Shown here: one piece after another, positions 1-11,900 of the stretch | Numbering within the stretch: position 1 is the stretch's first letter | How the letters are laid out: every line of letters starts with the position of its first letter | Assembly (NCBI GenBank): GCA_013397115.1 | Contig: VWZW01001649.1 | Location: 3,193,754-3,257,753, forward strand | DNA: 64,000 nt | Reading direction: 5' to 3' | Source of the DNA: Edolisoma coerulescens | Lineage: Eukaryota; Chordata; Aves; Passeriformes; Campephagidae | Program-made: the position numbers and the translations under genes | Notes under the pieces: generated by a model | Database searches by the model: none | The model's input: only the letters and a program-made list of their open reading frames with translations | Told to the model about the DNA's origin: nothing

Positions 1-225
1 TAAATACACGAAGTACGTGTATAAATATAGTAAGGGTACTAAACAAAACCCCAAATGTTTCCGGCGTGCTGTGTCCGGGCCTCTCCCCTTTCCCCCCTCC
101 CTCCCTCTTCCCACCCATTCCCACTGTTACTGGTGCCCACACGGGTGTTGGAGAAGTTGTCACCTGTCTCAGCCAGCTCGGCTGACAAGTACAAATGAGG
201 AGCTGCGTGCAAGCTTTTTTTTTTT

Positions 226-540
226 NCGGTGCAGCCCCGTCCTCCCGCGGCCCCGCGGTGGTACAGCCCGGTGCGCCCCCTCCGCAATGGTTCAGCCCCG
301 AGGCCGCTCTCCCCCCCGTCACCCGAATGGTTCGGCCCGCCCCCCCCCGCCGCAGGCCGGGTGGTTCCGCCCGCTGCCGCNGCTTATCACAAGGGCACGT
401 TTAGGCTTAAAAACTTCACCTTGAGGGACCTGTGCTTACGGAGAGGTTCTAAGTTGTGTCACCGGTGCCTTCCCTTGGCCGCCCCACCCTCGGTGACGGT
501 GGGGTGGGTGGGATTTTTGTAGTTTCATTTACTGGTTTTC
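226..540. promoter_or_regulatory. GC/CpG-rich candidate promoter region with imperfect repeats
   Basis: This stretch is GC- and CpG-rich and sharply different from the AT-rich DNA that follows. It contains four imperfect copies of a motif like TGGTTCRGCCC, near 258, 287, 326 and 361, spaced 29 to 39 bp apart. Two Ns (226, 381) lie in it, the first directly after a T run, so assembly is uncertain here. Its position upstream of PHRF1 and its composition fit the CpG-island promoter and a non-coding first exon of PHRF1, but no transcript evidence is visible and no TSS motif is clear. Confidence 0.4.
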
Positions 541-668
541 CTGCAGGTTGTTGCCACGTAGTGTGTTGCTGGTATGTTTCAGGGGTGTCTGTTTTGTTAT
601 TTACATTCTCGTAGGTCTGTGGGTCTCCCTCTGTAGGGTTGTGCGCAGAATATAAAAGTGCGTGAGCT

Positions 669-790
669 TTTTGTTTGGGTTTTCTTGTTTGTTTGGGTTT
701 TCTTGTTTGTTTGGGTTTTCTTGTTTGTTTGGGTTTTCTTGTTTGTTTGGGTTTTCTTGTTTGTTTGGGTTTTCTTATTTGTTTGGGTTT
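669..790. repeat. 18-bp minisatellite (about 7 copies)
   Basis: An 18-bp T/G-rich unit, TTTGTTTGGGTTTTCTTG, is repeated about seven times with only minor changes at the right end. The open frames across it, which read as a six-residue periodic hydrophobic peptide, are a by-product of the repeat (18 is a multiple of 3) and are not a gene. Confidence 0.9.
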
Positions 791-849
791 GTTAGTTTTT
801 GTTGGTTTTTGTTGTGGTTTTTTCTTTTCCCACAGTCCTGCCCATAAAC

Positions 850-3800
850 AGCGGGGGAAGCTGTAGCTAAAAATGGGACTGGTGTGAAAGACTGATGCTG
901 AAAGGGAGCTCGCCAGTAAGGGTGACTCTTCCTAAGAAAAGAAGCCTGTTAAGAAAGAGGAGGATGTGCAGAGTTGGAGAGTAGTTAATTCCCAGCTGGA
1001 AGCAGAGCCAGTGGCTGCAAGGAATTGGCTGGGAATTCCATAGAGCTTGGCTGCTGCTTTGAATACAGAGGTACAAAATGCCTAGCTGCTCCTCTGGGTA
1101 AGATACTGTACTTCCAAAGTGCTTCTGCAAAGCCTATGTGTTGCTTTGTTTGCATTACAGACTCCCCAAAGAGTGCGGTGTCAGCTCCTGGAGAAGCTTT
1201 GGTGGACAGTTTTCATCCTGGAATTCAGGGTGGCTAAATTTAGGGCAGGGCTAGGATGGGTGACAGATAAGCGCTTCCTTACCTACCCCAGGATTAATTT
1301 TCTGTGCCTTATCTGTTAGGTTCTTAGGTGCTTCCATTGTTTAAATTGTTGCATAGACAGTTCTGATAGTGGTATTTAAGAGTTAAATTTTTTTTGGTAA
1401 TTTAAACAGGGATCTAAATTTAGATTTAGGGGACTTTTTTAAAGCTCCCTGTGCATGCTAGATTGGCAGTGCACGACTTGGGCCTGTAGGAGTGTCTTAT
1501 TAATCTGAATTATTTCCCTGCCAAGTTGTCTTAATTTACCTTTGGAATGTGGTGATGGCAGACAGTAGTCACGCCATAATCAGACTTTTTCCAACCGGGT
1601 ACAAAAATTATTTTTACAACTCTTACTTTCTTTTCTTTGAATGTAACGTATGAAATTTGAAACAAAGCTAAATAATTTCTGATGTGTGACATTGCTCTTC
1701 CGGAGAGAACTGAATTATTTAGTTGGTTGGGGAAAAAAAAACAAAACTAAGAAAAAATGCAACCAAAACCCCTCCCCCCAACAAACCAATGAAGCAGATG
1801 TGCCAATGAGAACTGAAAGCCCATATATTTGAAAATTGAGTAGGCTTAAATCTAGTTCTAAGTGGTCCTTAGAACATGATGGCTCAGTAGTGGCCCATGA
1901 AATTAGATCAGCATTCAAAACCACCCGGTGAGAAAATTCTGTGAGAAACTTTTCTTTGCCTGTGGATAGTCCTGAGTGTTACCCAAGCAGATGAAAGTAA
2001 ATGCCTTCTGTAGTAGCTCTTCTGTTTCTAAAAGATGTAGAAGCCACGTAAGAAGGTGGTGGAGGAGGAGATGGGCTGGTGCTGGGAGGGGAAGGGCCCA
2101 TGGCTGGGAGAGGCGCTCGCGGTTGTAGCAGCTCTGTCGGCTTTGTGTCAGCTGGGATGGAGCTCCAGTGTCCTTTGCAGACTGTGCCTCCTCTTGGTGG
2201 CTGGGAACCTGCGCTCGCCTTCCCGCTGGAACATACGCTAAGTACGTTAAAATACTGATTTGTGGTAATGCATAAGGACTTCAGTTAAAAAAACTAAATG
2301 TTTGCTGAAGTGCTTGTTTGATAAACACTTGTTCTGGAGGAAGCACTTAATTGTCTCTGTTGCTGAAGCCAACAGAAAGCTCTGTTGCTAATACAGTTTG
2401 AAGAAAGTATTTGTAATTGCACTTTGATTGTACTATTAAAATGACTTAAGGCATCTCTGTTTAAAAATGTAATCTGCCTTAAGAGCAAAGCCCGGGCTTA
2501 CAGCTTGTCCTGCAGCAGAGTCTGTGCTGCTGTAGGGACCCAGCACTGTGAGCAAGCCCGACTTGGCCTTACTGAGGTTGTGTCCTGGGGAAGGAAACCT
2601 AAGGTGGCAGAAAGTGCTGGTGCGAGTAAAGTGATCGAACACCTGCCGTGCACTCGTTGCTTCTGTGGCTTAATGTTTTTTTAAGGTTCTGTGAGGTTCT
2701 TCTAAATGAGAATTTGAAAAGGGGGATGTTAAGGAGGAGAATGGTGCCTGCCTTCAACCAGCCATGTGTGCAATGTGTAATCTGGACACTGGATATGCTG
2801 TGCGAGTGGATGATGCCCCTGCCCTAGGAACTGAGCTGGGGTTTGCTATAAGTGTCAGTGGTATTGGGTACAAAGACAAGGGATCTCTGGCCAGATTACC
2901 CTGCATCTGTGTTCCTGGGTTGCATCCTAAATTTCTCTGAATAGACTTATTAGAAAGTGGGATGCAGAAGGGAGGATTGGTGCGTGTGAGAGCTGCTTGC
3001 AGCTGAAGGGCTGTATGGAGAGCACTGCACAACGTGGGATTTTCCAAGTCACCAAGCAGCAAGGGGTTGGGTACAGCCACGAGGGCACGTCCTTCACACC
3101 CCCAAAACGAAAAGCAGCTGTAGTTGCCTGAGTCAAATGGCCTTCAGGGATAACTGGGTGCTGTTTAGCAGTCTGGCCTTTTGTGTTACAGAATTGCATA
3201 GTTAAGGTTTGCCTCGGAGGAATGACTGCCATCTCCTCCTTAAACAAACTTCTTGGTTAACATAATAAAAAAAATGCTTTCTATCTATTTTGTATTTGCT
3301 AGTTCTGGCTCAGGGGGTTTAGAAAAGTTCTGGTGTGGTGAGTGCTGGAGAAAATGGGGCTTTTGTAGAGGTGGGTGAACTCTCTGAAGTGTATCATGAA
3401 TGTGTTTGTGTTTCACAGTGGTAATTTGTTTGAAATGTTTCCCATAAAAAAAAGAAACAAGTTGGAAATGTTGCTTTTTGTTCTTAAAGAATAGGAGAAG
3501 GAGCTCTCATATTAGGTGTGTAGTCAACTATGGTTTCTCTCTTTTTTTCTTAAGAGCAGCTGCCCAGTTTGGAAAAGATTGTTTGTAAAGTAGTATTTGT
3601 GATGTGCTTAGAAATCTTAAATTCACTTCATCTCTTCATCGCTTGGTTTCTCCTTGTCACTTTCCAGCTATCCACAAAACAGACTTCTTTTACTGATGGG
3701 ATTTGAAGACTTGATTGTTTGCTGCAGTACCAGATTTTCTTTAACTCGGAGTTTTGCCTCTGAGCAAAGTACAAGCTTGCATTTGCAGCATAAATATGTC

Positions 3801-5794
3801 AGTTTAGATTGTCAAGTCACAAGCGCTGCTTTGTTTACCTCTGTGCCTAAAGGATAGCTTTTCATGGGGTAGCAAGGCAAAAATAACACGGGTAGTTGTT
3901 TTATTCCACTACAGTGAAGAAATGCATGCTGTTTGGAAATGTAGCTAAGTGTATGTTGGTCAGAACCGTGGCTTGTAGGAATCACTTTTTGAAACATAAA
4001 GATCTTTTCCGCCCTGTGCTTATTGCTTTGCTTTAAGGAAGACTGGAGAGCAGGGAAATGAAGGTAATGGCCATAGTGAAGTGGAGGCTCATCCATGGTT
4101 TTTACTTGCCGTGGCTTTGGTTGGCTTCCATCATCCTCAGTGGCTCAGGAGTGCCGTGGCTGGCTGGGTGTGGCAGTGACAGGTCAGCAGGAGCCCGCTC
4201 TGTTCCCACAAGGTGCGGGTGGGGAAGTGGCCGAGGTTCTGCACAGCATCTAAATCCACGGATGGAACACGTGCCTGCCGCTGCCCTGCTGGGGACTGCT
4301 GCTGCCAGTCCTTCCCTTTATGTGTCCTGCCTGTCACGTCACCACATATTTTGCATTGCTGTAGCTAACTGAGCTTTTGGGAGGATATTATATAATTGAG
4401 TTTCAGTTTGAATAATTCATACATACGCACTGCTGAAACTTGAAAAATTCCGGGTGTTTCTTCCTATTTTTTCAGTTGCATCATGGAGTGACTGGCTTTT
4501 GATGAGTCTGCATGTTTTCAGCCAACATAAATTGTTTTTAAACAGTTTTTTAAACACTCCTGTTAACAGCCACAAATTTAGCTAAAAATTTAAACCTCTC
4601 TTTAGGCGAGATTCTTACTGAAGTTAGGAGAAATCTTTACAAGAGCTTAGTTAGTTGTGTTGAAGTTCAGTCTTCTTTCTGTTTAGTTTGTTTGTTTTTT
4701 TTCCTGAGCACTGAAGACTCCATTTGTAGTTTAGTCTGGTTTAATAGAACCTACATTTTTAAGGCTCTCTAGTGCAGAGCTGTGCTATGTGGCTCAAAGA
4801 GGGAGTGTGCAAGCAAAGGTACGGATCAAGAGCACTTGAAAAAAACCTAGTGTTTTGTTCCAAAAAATCTCTTAATATGCAAGAGATGTAAAGGGGAGCA
4901 GGGAGAGTGGGAGAAGAGCACCTGATTGAAACTTCTTTGCCACACTTATAAAAGAATCCTTTTTTTTTCATATTGAGATATGACACCTAGCTTTAAGTGT
5001 CTGTTAATTATATATTTTCATGACTTGCTTATAGAAGCTTGCCAGGGGTCTGTCTGCCTTAATGCTTTGTAGCATTATGTGTTAAAAGCTCTGATTTAAT
5101 TGTCATTACGAATTTGGATCATGCAACATCTCCCAGTATCTGTCAGTTTTACTGCCAGTCTGTGCTGATGCACAGCAATTAATGTGATTGCATTAATATG
5201 CACCAAATCAGGTCTTATCTTTTCTGTGGAATAATAGTTATGGGGTCCTCAACTTCTCTATTTCATAACAGAGCTGAGCAAAGGCGCTTTTTTTTAATAA
5301 AGGACCTAAACTGTGTAATCTTTATGCTTCTTTTCTATCAGGCAAGATGGAGTATTTTGATTTGAAACATATTGTCGTCCTGTTAGGCCTTGTTCAGAGG
5401 GCTCTGGTCCCTTCAGTTTTGCATTGAATTGATGGTCCACGGGATGATTTTAGTGTTGGTGGTTTTCTATTGCTATTTTCAGTGGGCAGTTCTGGTTTTA
5501 CCCTTTTCTGTCATCCAGGAGCCCAAGATAAAGCTGAATCTCTCACCTAAACTGCTTTTCACAAACAGCTGGTTTCATCCAGCTCAGTAGGGCTGTGAAA
5601 CCTCACTGAGCAATAGCTGCTTACCTGTAGCCACCTCGGAACTGAAACTGGGAGGACCGCTCAGTGGTGTGAGGAGAGCCATGTCCCTTCTCCCATTCAG
5701 GTCTCTGCAGATGCGTCGGGTGCTCTGTGCCAGCCTGGTGCCTGCCCTGCTGCTGTAGCTGCTGCGCTGCCTGCCTGACTCTGCCGCCTCGCAG
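850..5794 (+). other. Presumed first intron / upstream region of PHRF1
   Basis: No coding exon, RNA gene or recognisable transposon was found here. The DNA is ordinary AT-rich avian intron-like sequence with short homopolymers. The first PHRF1 coding exon follows an acceptor at 5793-5794, so this is most simply the intron separating a non-coding first exon in the CpG-rich region from the ATG exon. That exon-1 placement is inference. Confidence 0.4.
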
Positions 5795-5812
5795 GGATTC
5801 CCATGTCCCGCC

Positions 5813-5903
5813 ATGGATGATGACAGCCAGGATGAGCTGATCAACAAGAACGCTGCTCTGGGAAAGGGCAAAAGGCAGTGCCTCGCGCTCCTCAGCGAAA
5901 CAG
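5813..5903 (+). CDS. PHRF1: PHRF1 coding exon 1 (start exon)
   Basis: Codes residues 1-30 and begins with an acidic Met-Asp-Asp-Asp stretch. The acceptor AG at 5793-5794 leaves 18 nt of 5'UTR in this exon. The donor is CAG|GTAAAT, phase 1. Confidence 0.85.
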
Positions 5904-8900
5904 GTAAATGCGGCCTCTCCACACGCGCGCCTTTCTGCTTCGAGGCTGTAGAACCTATTGATTTACCCTCAAAAGGCTGGTAAAGATGTATTTGTGACCA
6001 TTGGTCTCCTTCTTCCTGACAATTTTTTTGTTTTGCTTCGCTTCATAACTTGTGTGTATCCGACTGCTGGCATGCTTCCCTGGAGTTTCTCCAGATGGGC
6101 AGCTTTGATACCGCTGCGGAAATCTGGGGGTTCACTTCATTCATAATGGCCTGACTGGGGGCTCTGGTACCTGCTCTGCCTGTCTGTCTGCATCAAACAG
6201 GTATTTCCTCTACTCTTCTCTTCTCTTTTTAAGAAAGCAATGGTGGAAATAGCTGTGATTCAGAAGATGATACCGGTAGTGAAGAGGAAGATAATGACAC
6301 CGAGGAAGAGGGAGGTGAGGAGGACAAGGAAGAAAGTGAAGATGAAGAATTAGAAGGTAAGGTTGTTAATGTGCCTTAACAGGCATTTTTTTAGTAACTG
6401 AGGAAGAGTGAGATGAAAGCTGTTCCTCCAGAAACTAACAATGAAATATAAATCCACAGATGCTGCTGTGTCAGGCCGACGCCAAAATCCTACAGTAATA
6501 AGCAAACAAGTAATAGCCCCCAATTTCTAAGCTTTTAAAGCATTTACATGTTTGAAGACTGTCTGCTAACCAAAGTGGTGTAGTTGTAGTCAGCAGGAGT
6601 GAACTCTGCCCCAGCATGAGGAGGAAAAAAAGTCAAAATTGCAGCAATGGCTCATGCTATTTTTTCACTTCTGAAAAGCATGTTTGTTAGTTTGCTTTGG
6701 CATGGGGCTCTAAAGTGAATGTTGTGATGGAGAATTCTGGAAATAAATTATTATTGCTTAATACCTAGGGAGGATGGAAGAAGACTTGGCTAATTTTTCT
6801 TTGAAAAAGGAGTGTGGATGTTACTTGAATTTGTTAATTTTACTGAAAACATACTCTGTAGGTACATGTACTTCTGAAACTGCTACGCTCAAATTAATAT
6901 ACGGATAGACAAAAATAGATTTTATCAGATCTTAAAGCTTGTTAAGAAGGCAAGAGCACAGTTTTCCAAGTTACTAGTTAGACTAATTTGAACACAGACT
7001 AAAAAATGGATGCCAGGTGCCAAAAAGCTTTATTAATCCATCATTCAGAGTATTCTCTGTTATGTCCAGACAGGAGAAATCAGTTGAAAAGGGTCCCAAT
7101 CCCCTTTAAAAAAAAAAAAAAAAATTAGCAGCCCAACAACACCAACCCCCAGTTCCCCCTCTGAGTGAGTGGGGTTTTAGGTACCTTTTTGTTGCTTCTT
7201 GAAAATATCAGCTTAATTTATAGGTTTTAGGGAAAGACTAACACATCTTTGTATTTTGTACTAAAAATAAAAATACCTTTCAACAATGTGTGCTGCGTGT
7301 TTCATTTTACTCAAAACCAAGCTTCTTTAAGCGGTCTCTAAGGCACTTAGATCCCTTGGCTCTCAAAATCATATTTTACTGGTGAAATCTTTCCTTTGCT
7401 GTTCTGCAGTAGAATGTGTTGCTGCTGCTTTTCTTCTGGAATGTCTCTTAAAAAAACAAAGGTTGGGTACATGGTAACCTTATTATAACTTTATTTTTTT
7501 AATTCATTGTTCAGTGGTAGGCTGACATATCTTAACTGTCTTGTTGAGATAATCTTTTGCTTTTCTGGTGTCTGTGCTTTTAATCTCTTGCAAGACTACT
7601 CACATTATCAGGCTTTATTTTTCACCAGAGTAATCCATTGCTTTTCAGTGAAGGGATTTAGGAAGCAAGAAGACAGCAAAAATTATTGCCTTAAACTGGG
7701 GAGGCTGTGCTTCCCCCCTGCAGCCTCATAAAATAGGGTTACTTGGAATTTTCTATGAACTGGTACCCTGTCCTGCCCACCCGCTCTGCCCTCATTGCTG
7801 AAGCCCTGCAGCACACACAGGCTGTTTTTTATCTCTCACTTCTTAAGATTGCGAAGATGATGATGAAGAGGAGGAAGAAAGTGAGGCCACTATGGAAGGA
7901 ATCACTGATTCTTTGAAATCAGAGCCACACCTGAATGGAGTGAGCATCTCCTCTGATGAGGATGGTGAAAACTGCCCTATTTGCCTCAACACATTTAGGG
8001 ATCAGGCTGTTGGGACTCCTGAGAGCTGCTCCCATTACTTCTGCTTGGACTGCATCGTGGAGTGGTCTAAGGTGAGCTGTTTTGTCTGTGATGTCCTGTG
8101 GCCTTCTGGTGTGCTCTGCTCTCTCCTCTCTGATCATGCTGTTGTGCTATAATGAGAACAAACACTGTAATATTCCTATTTGCTTTCTTAAGCTTTTTTA
8201 AGCAGACTTGGGTTACTGCTCTGTTTGGCAGGATTCATGTTTAAAGTGTGGCTCTGTTTTTCTTGTACCCATCCTGATTTGTTCTGTTCTCTGCAAGCTC
8301 TAAGGTCACAAGCAAGTGTGTTTGTAGGCATCTACAGTTCTTTTGTTTTTTCAAGTTGAGATACTAATTTTTCTCTGTGCTTGGATATATATTTTTTTCT
8401 CTGTATATCTGTCTTTATCTTTTCTTGAATTCTGTATTGTGACCGTTGGATGGGGATCTGTTGCAACCCTGAACATCTAAACACAGAAAAGATGTAAAAG
8501 AATGCTGACAATCAGCAGCTTGCTCTGAATTCAGTTTCCAGTCAGAGTTCCTTGCCACCTGTGTAGCTCCCATAGTCATAATCCAGGGTGAGAATTACAA
8601 CAAAGCTTAAAGTGCATGCAGCAGTAGCAGTGGTGATTAAATTTTTAAAAAGCAAATAAATCACTCTTACTGAATATATTTGTAAACCATTTCTAGTTGC
8701 TCATTTGTCCAAAGGAAAGTAAATGCCTTAAAACATGCGCGGTATTTCAAGGCAATGTTTGGAAGAACTTTGATGTTGTTTGGCAATTGAATAATAATTA
8801 AATTGCTTCAGTGAAATGCTTCTCTAAAAATGCATGTTTTCTCTGATAGAACAGGTTGTTTGTAAACCAGATAAGTCAGGTTTAAGTACTTAAAATGTCA

Positions 8901-11900
8901 AGATCAATAGCTGTTAAAATGACTACTACATTAATTTAATGCTTATTACATTAATAATTTAAGATTTCTTTTTAAAAATTGAATAAAGTGATGCACTTAT
9001 TAACTGTATTGGGAATTTATTTTTTTTTTCTTAGAATGCAAACTCCTGTCCAGTGGATCGAATCCTCTTTAATTACATTAACATTCGGGCACGTTTTGGT
9101 GGGAAAATCTTAAAAAAGGTAAGCCTTTTACTGTGGCAAACAACAAGGCCAGTTGGCACAAAATTGTTATTCAAAAGCTTATACTTCTAGGTAATGTAAT
9201 ACTTTTTATATGAATGAATTATTTCTTTCCTATTTTGAATTTACCTTTTGAGGAGCTGTGACAATTTTTCTTCCTCCTTAACCTCACTTCCTGCAATACT
9301 GTGTTGTGGCATCATTTGTGTTGGCAGAAAAAGGGTGTTTTTCGTAACTGCCTGTTTTGTGTAATGGACATTTGACTGAAAACTGTTCTGCATGGATAAG
9401 CCTGTCCACCTGTGGAAAGTGCCCTGCATTCTTCAAGTGCTGTTATAGGATGAATAGGAATAATCTAGGTTATCCACGATTTCTTCCTTATGTCCTGTTA
9501 CCAGCAGTGCTGTGTAGCAGTTGGGTTTGTAAGGGGAGAGGCACAAGACAGTGGTAGAGCCCTGAAAGGCACTGGTTGAGTGTGCTGGTAGTTACTCACA
9601 AAAGAACATTGAAGAGTTGTCATTGCTCTTAATTGATATCAGAAAGATGTTCATTTCCGGGGGACATTTAGGGGTTTGATGCTTTGTTTTCATAAACTGG
9701 TGGTTTATTATTGTTTGTATTTTAACAGAAATGAGAATTAACATTGAAGTAATATGAGGGCAAGGAAGTTTGCTCTCCTCTTCAGTCTCGATTTTAGCAT
9801 CTTTTTGTTTGTTTTTGATCCTATTTGTGGATTTTTGTTTTGCTTATTCTTAAAATGCAGTTTTCTATAGTCATTGGTGTCTGACAGTAGACAAGTTAAG
9901 TAGATGTTGTCAGGCATTTGATCGTGCCCTAGATGTGCTGAATGAACGAAGAGAAGGTTCTGGTGTGTAACAGCCACTTTGGTTCCTTCACTTTTAGATT
10001 TTGCTGCAGGTACAACTGTTAATGTGACGATGGATTTTAAAAAGTGCCACATTCTGCATAAACTGTGAATCCCTGTTTTATTTAGATTCCTGTTGAGAAC
10101 ACAAAAACTCAGGGTACTGATGGAGAGGATGATCCAACCTTCTGTGAGGTGTGTGGCAGAAGTGACCGCGAGGATCGCCTGCTGCTCTGCGATGGCTGTG
10201 ATGCAGGGTAAGAGGCTGAAATGAAGCACCTGCATGATTGCACATGGCCAGAGTTTGGTCCACAGGCACTGTGTGGTTTGCAGGCTTGCCCCTTGCTGCT
10301 CTCTTCAGGCTCATCATGTGGCCAGCCATGTATCCATGTGTTACAGTGCAGACATCCATCCCCATGATGTGATGGATCCTTTTCTGGTCATGTAGCAACA
10401 TATGAGTGGAGAGTCCTGCACACATCAGGCTGCAGACCACCAAAACAAATGACCTTCAAGTGATGAAGGTGTTTGTGCTCATCCTTGCAACATCTGGATG
10501 TATGAAGAGTAAAACCATACATCCTTTATGTCTCCCTGAGGAGGGGATGCATGACTTGTCCTAGCTGACTGGGCATTAGTGCTGTGCAGGAGAAGTGCTC
10601 AAGATTCACAGTTTTGTGAAATGTTGAGAATTTTTTTTAGAGCCACAGCTCTTAAATGATTCTCTTACTCTTGCTTACTTCTGTCTCTGCCCCCTCCTTG
10701 ATTAATAAAATGAATGTTTAAGTAGGGTCATGAATATACTTGAACACAACTTTGGTCCTACAGTTTTCTGCTAGAATTTAAAGCCCTTGGGCTGCTTAAT
10801 CAGTCTTCTGGCATTGTCAGTTTGAAGATTAAGTCAAAGGTTACTCGCTGAACAAAGAGAGACACTAGCAACGAGTATGTAAAATAGCCTTTCAAAAATT
10901 ACTCCTAGCAAGCTAACTAGACATCTGGTAAGTCTAGTTTTGTCTTTGTGTTCTGTGTGCATACACACTGATACACTGTCCATACACGCACATACACTGA
11001 TTCACCTTCTGGAAAAAAGACAAAATCAGGAGCACTAAAGATTGTTAAGAGCATCATTAGAACACTGAGTTAAAAATACTAATCCAAAACAGTGTTTCAT
11101 AGATCTTATCTGAAGTCTCATCTTTAAGTTCTTTCTGAATTTCTATAAGCCTGTCTCAGTTCAGGGTATTGCTTCAGATTTTTTGTGATCTCCCAACAGT
11201 TACTGTAATTTTTTAAAATATGTTTTTATTTCTAGTTTGATACAGTTGTTTGATTTTTGTCTTCTTTTCCTGAAGTAAGTTTTTTATGTGCTTCACTTCT
11301 AGAGTTAGCACTTTCAGAAGCACTTCCTGAAAAAAGAACTTGAAGTCTTTACTAGCTCTCCATGGCTGAGATTAACTCTAGAAAACTGTAGAATAGCTTG
11401 CTTCAAATGCTCCTAAGTACCAGTACTGTTAATGCTATGTTGGTTCTCAGGAAGCTGGTGTTGTTTCCTGATTGCCTGTCTCCCCAGCGCCTCTGTACTT
11501 CTCTTGCCGCCATCAGTTTTGGCTCTGCACGTTTCTTGCAGCTCAGGTTCAAATGGCAAGCGATTCACCACACAGTGAGGGAAAAATGCTCAGTTTTTTT
11601 GAACTTTTTTGGGCCTAAAGTGATGAAAATCCTATCTAGAATTGAAGACCTTTGTATAACTATCAAGTAGCATAGTTTCTCTGGAGATTGGTAGAAGTGG
11701 ATGCATAAATCTTCGTTTCAGGCTTAAAATGAGTCTGCCTTATGTAGCATGTGGATAGAGGTAAAATGCTGTCTTCCCTTGGTAAGGAGCACATTGTTTG
11801 ATTTTCTTTTTTTTTCTCTCAAGGTATCACATGGAATGCCTTAATCCTCCTCTGAGTGAAGTCCCTGTAGATGAATGGTTCTGTCCTGCCTGTGCCCCCA

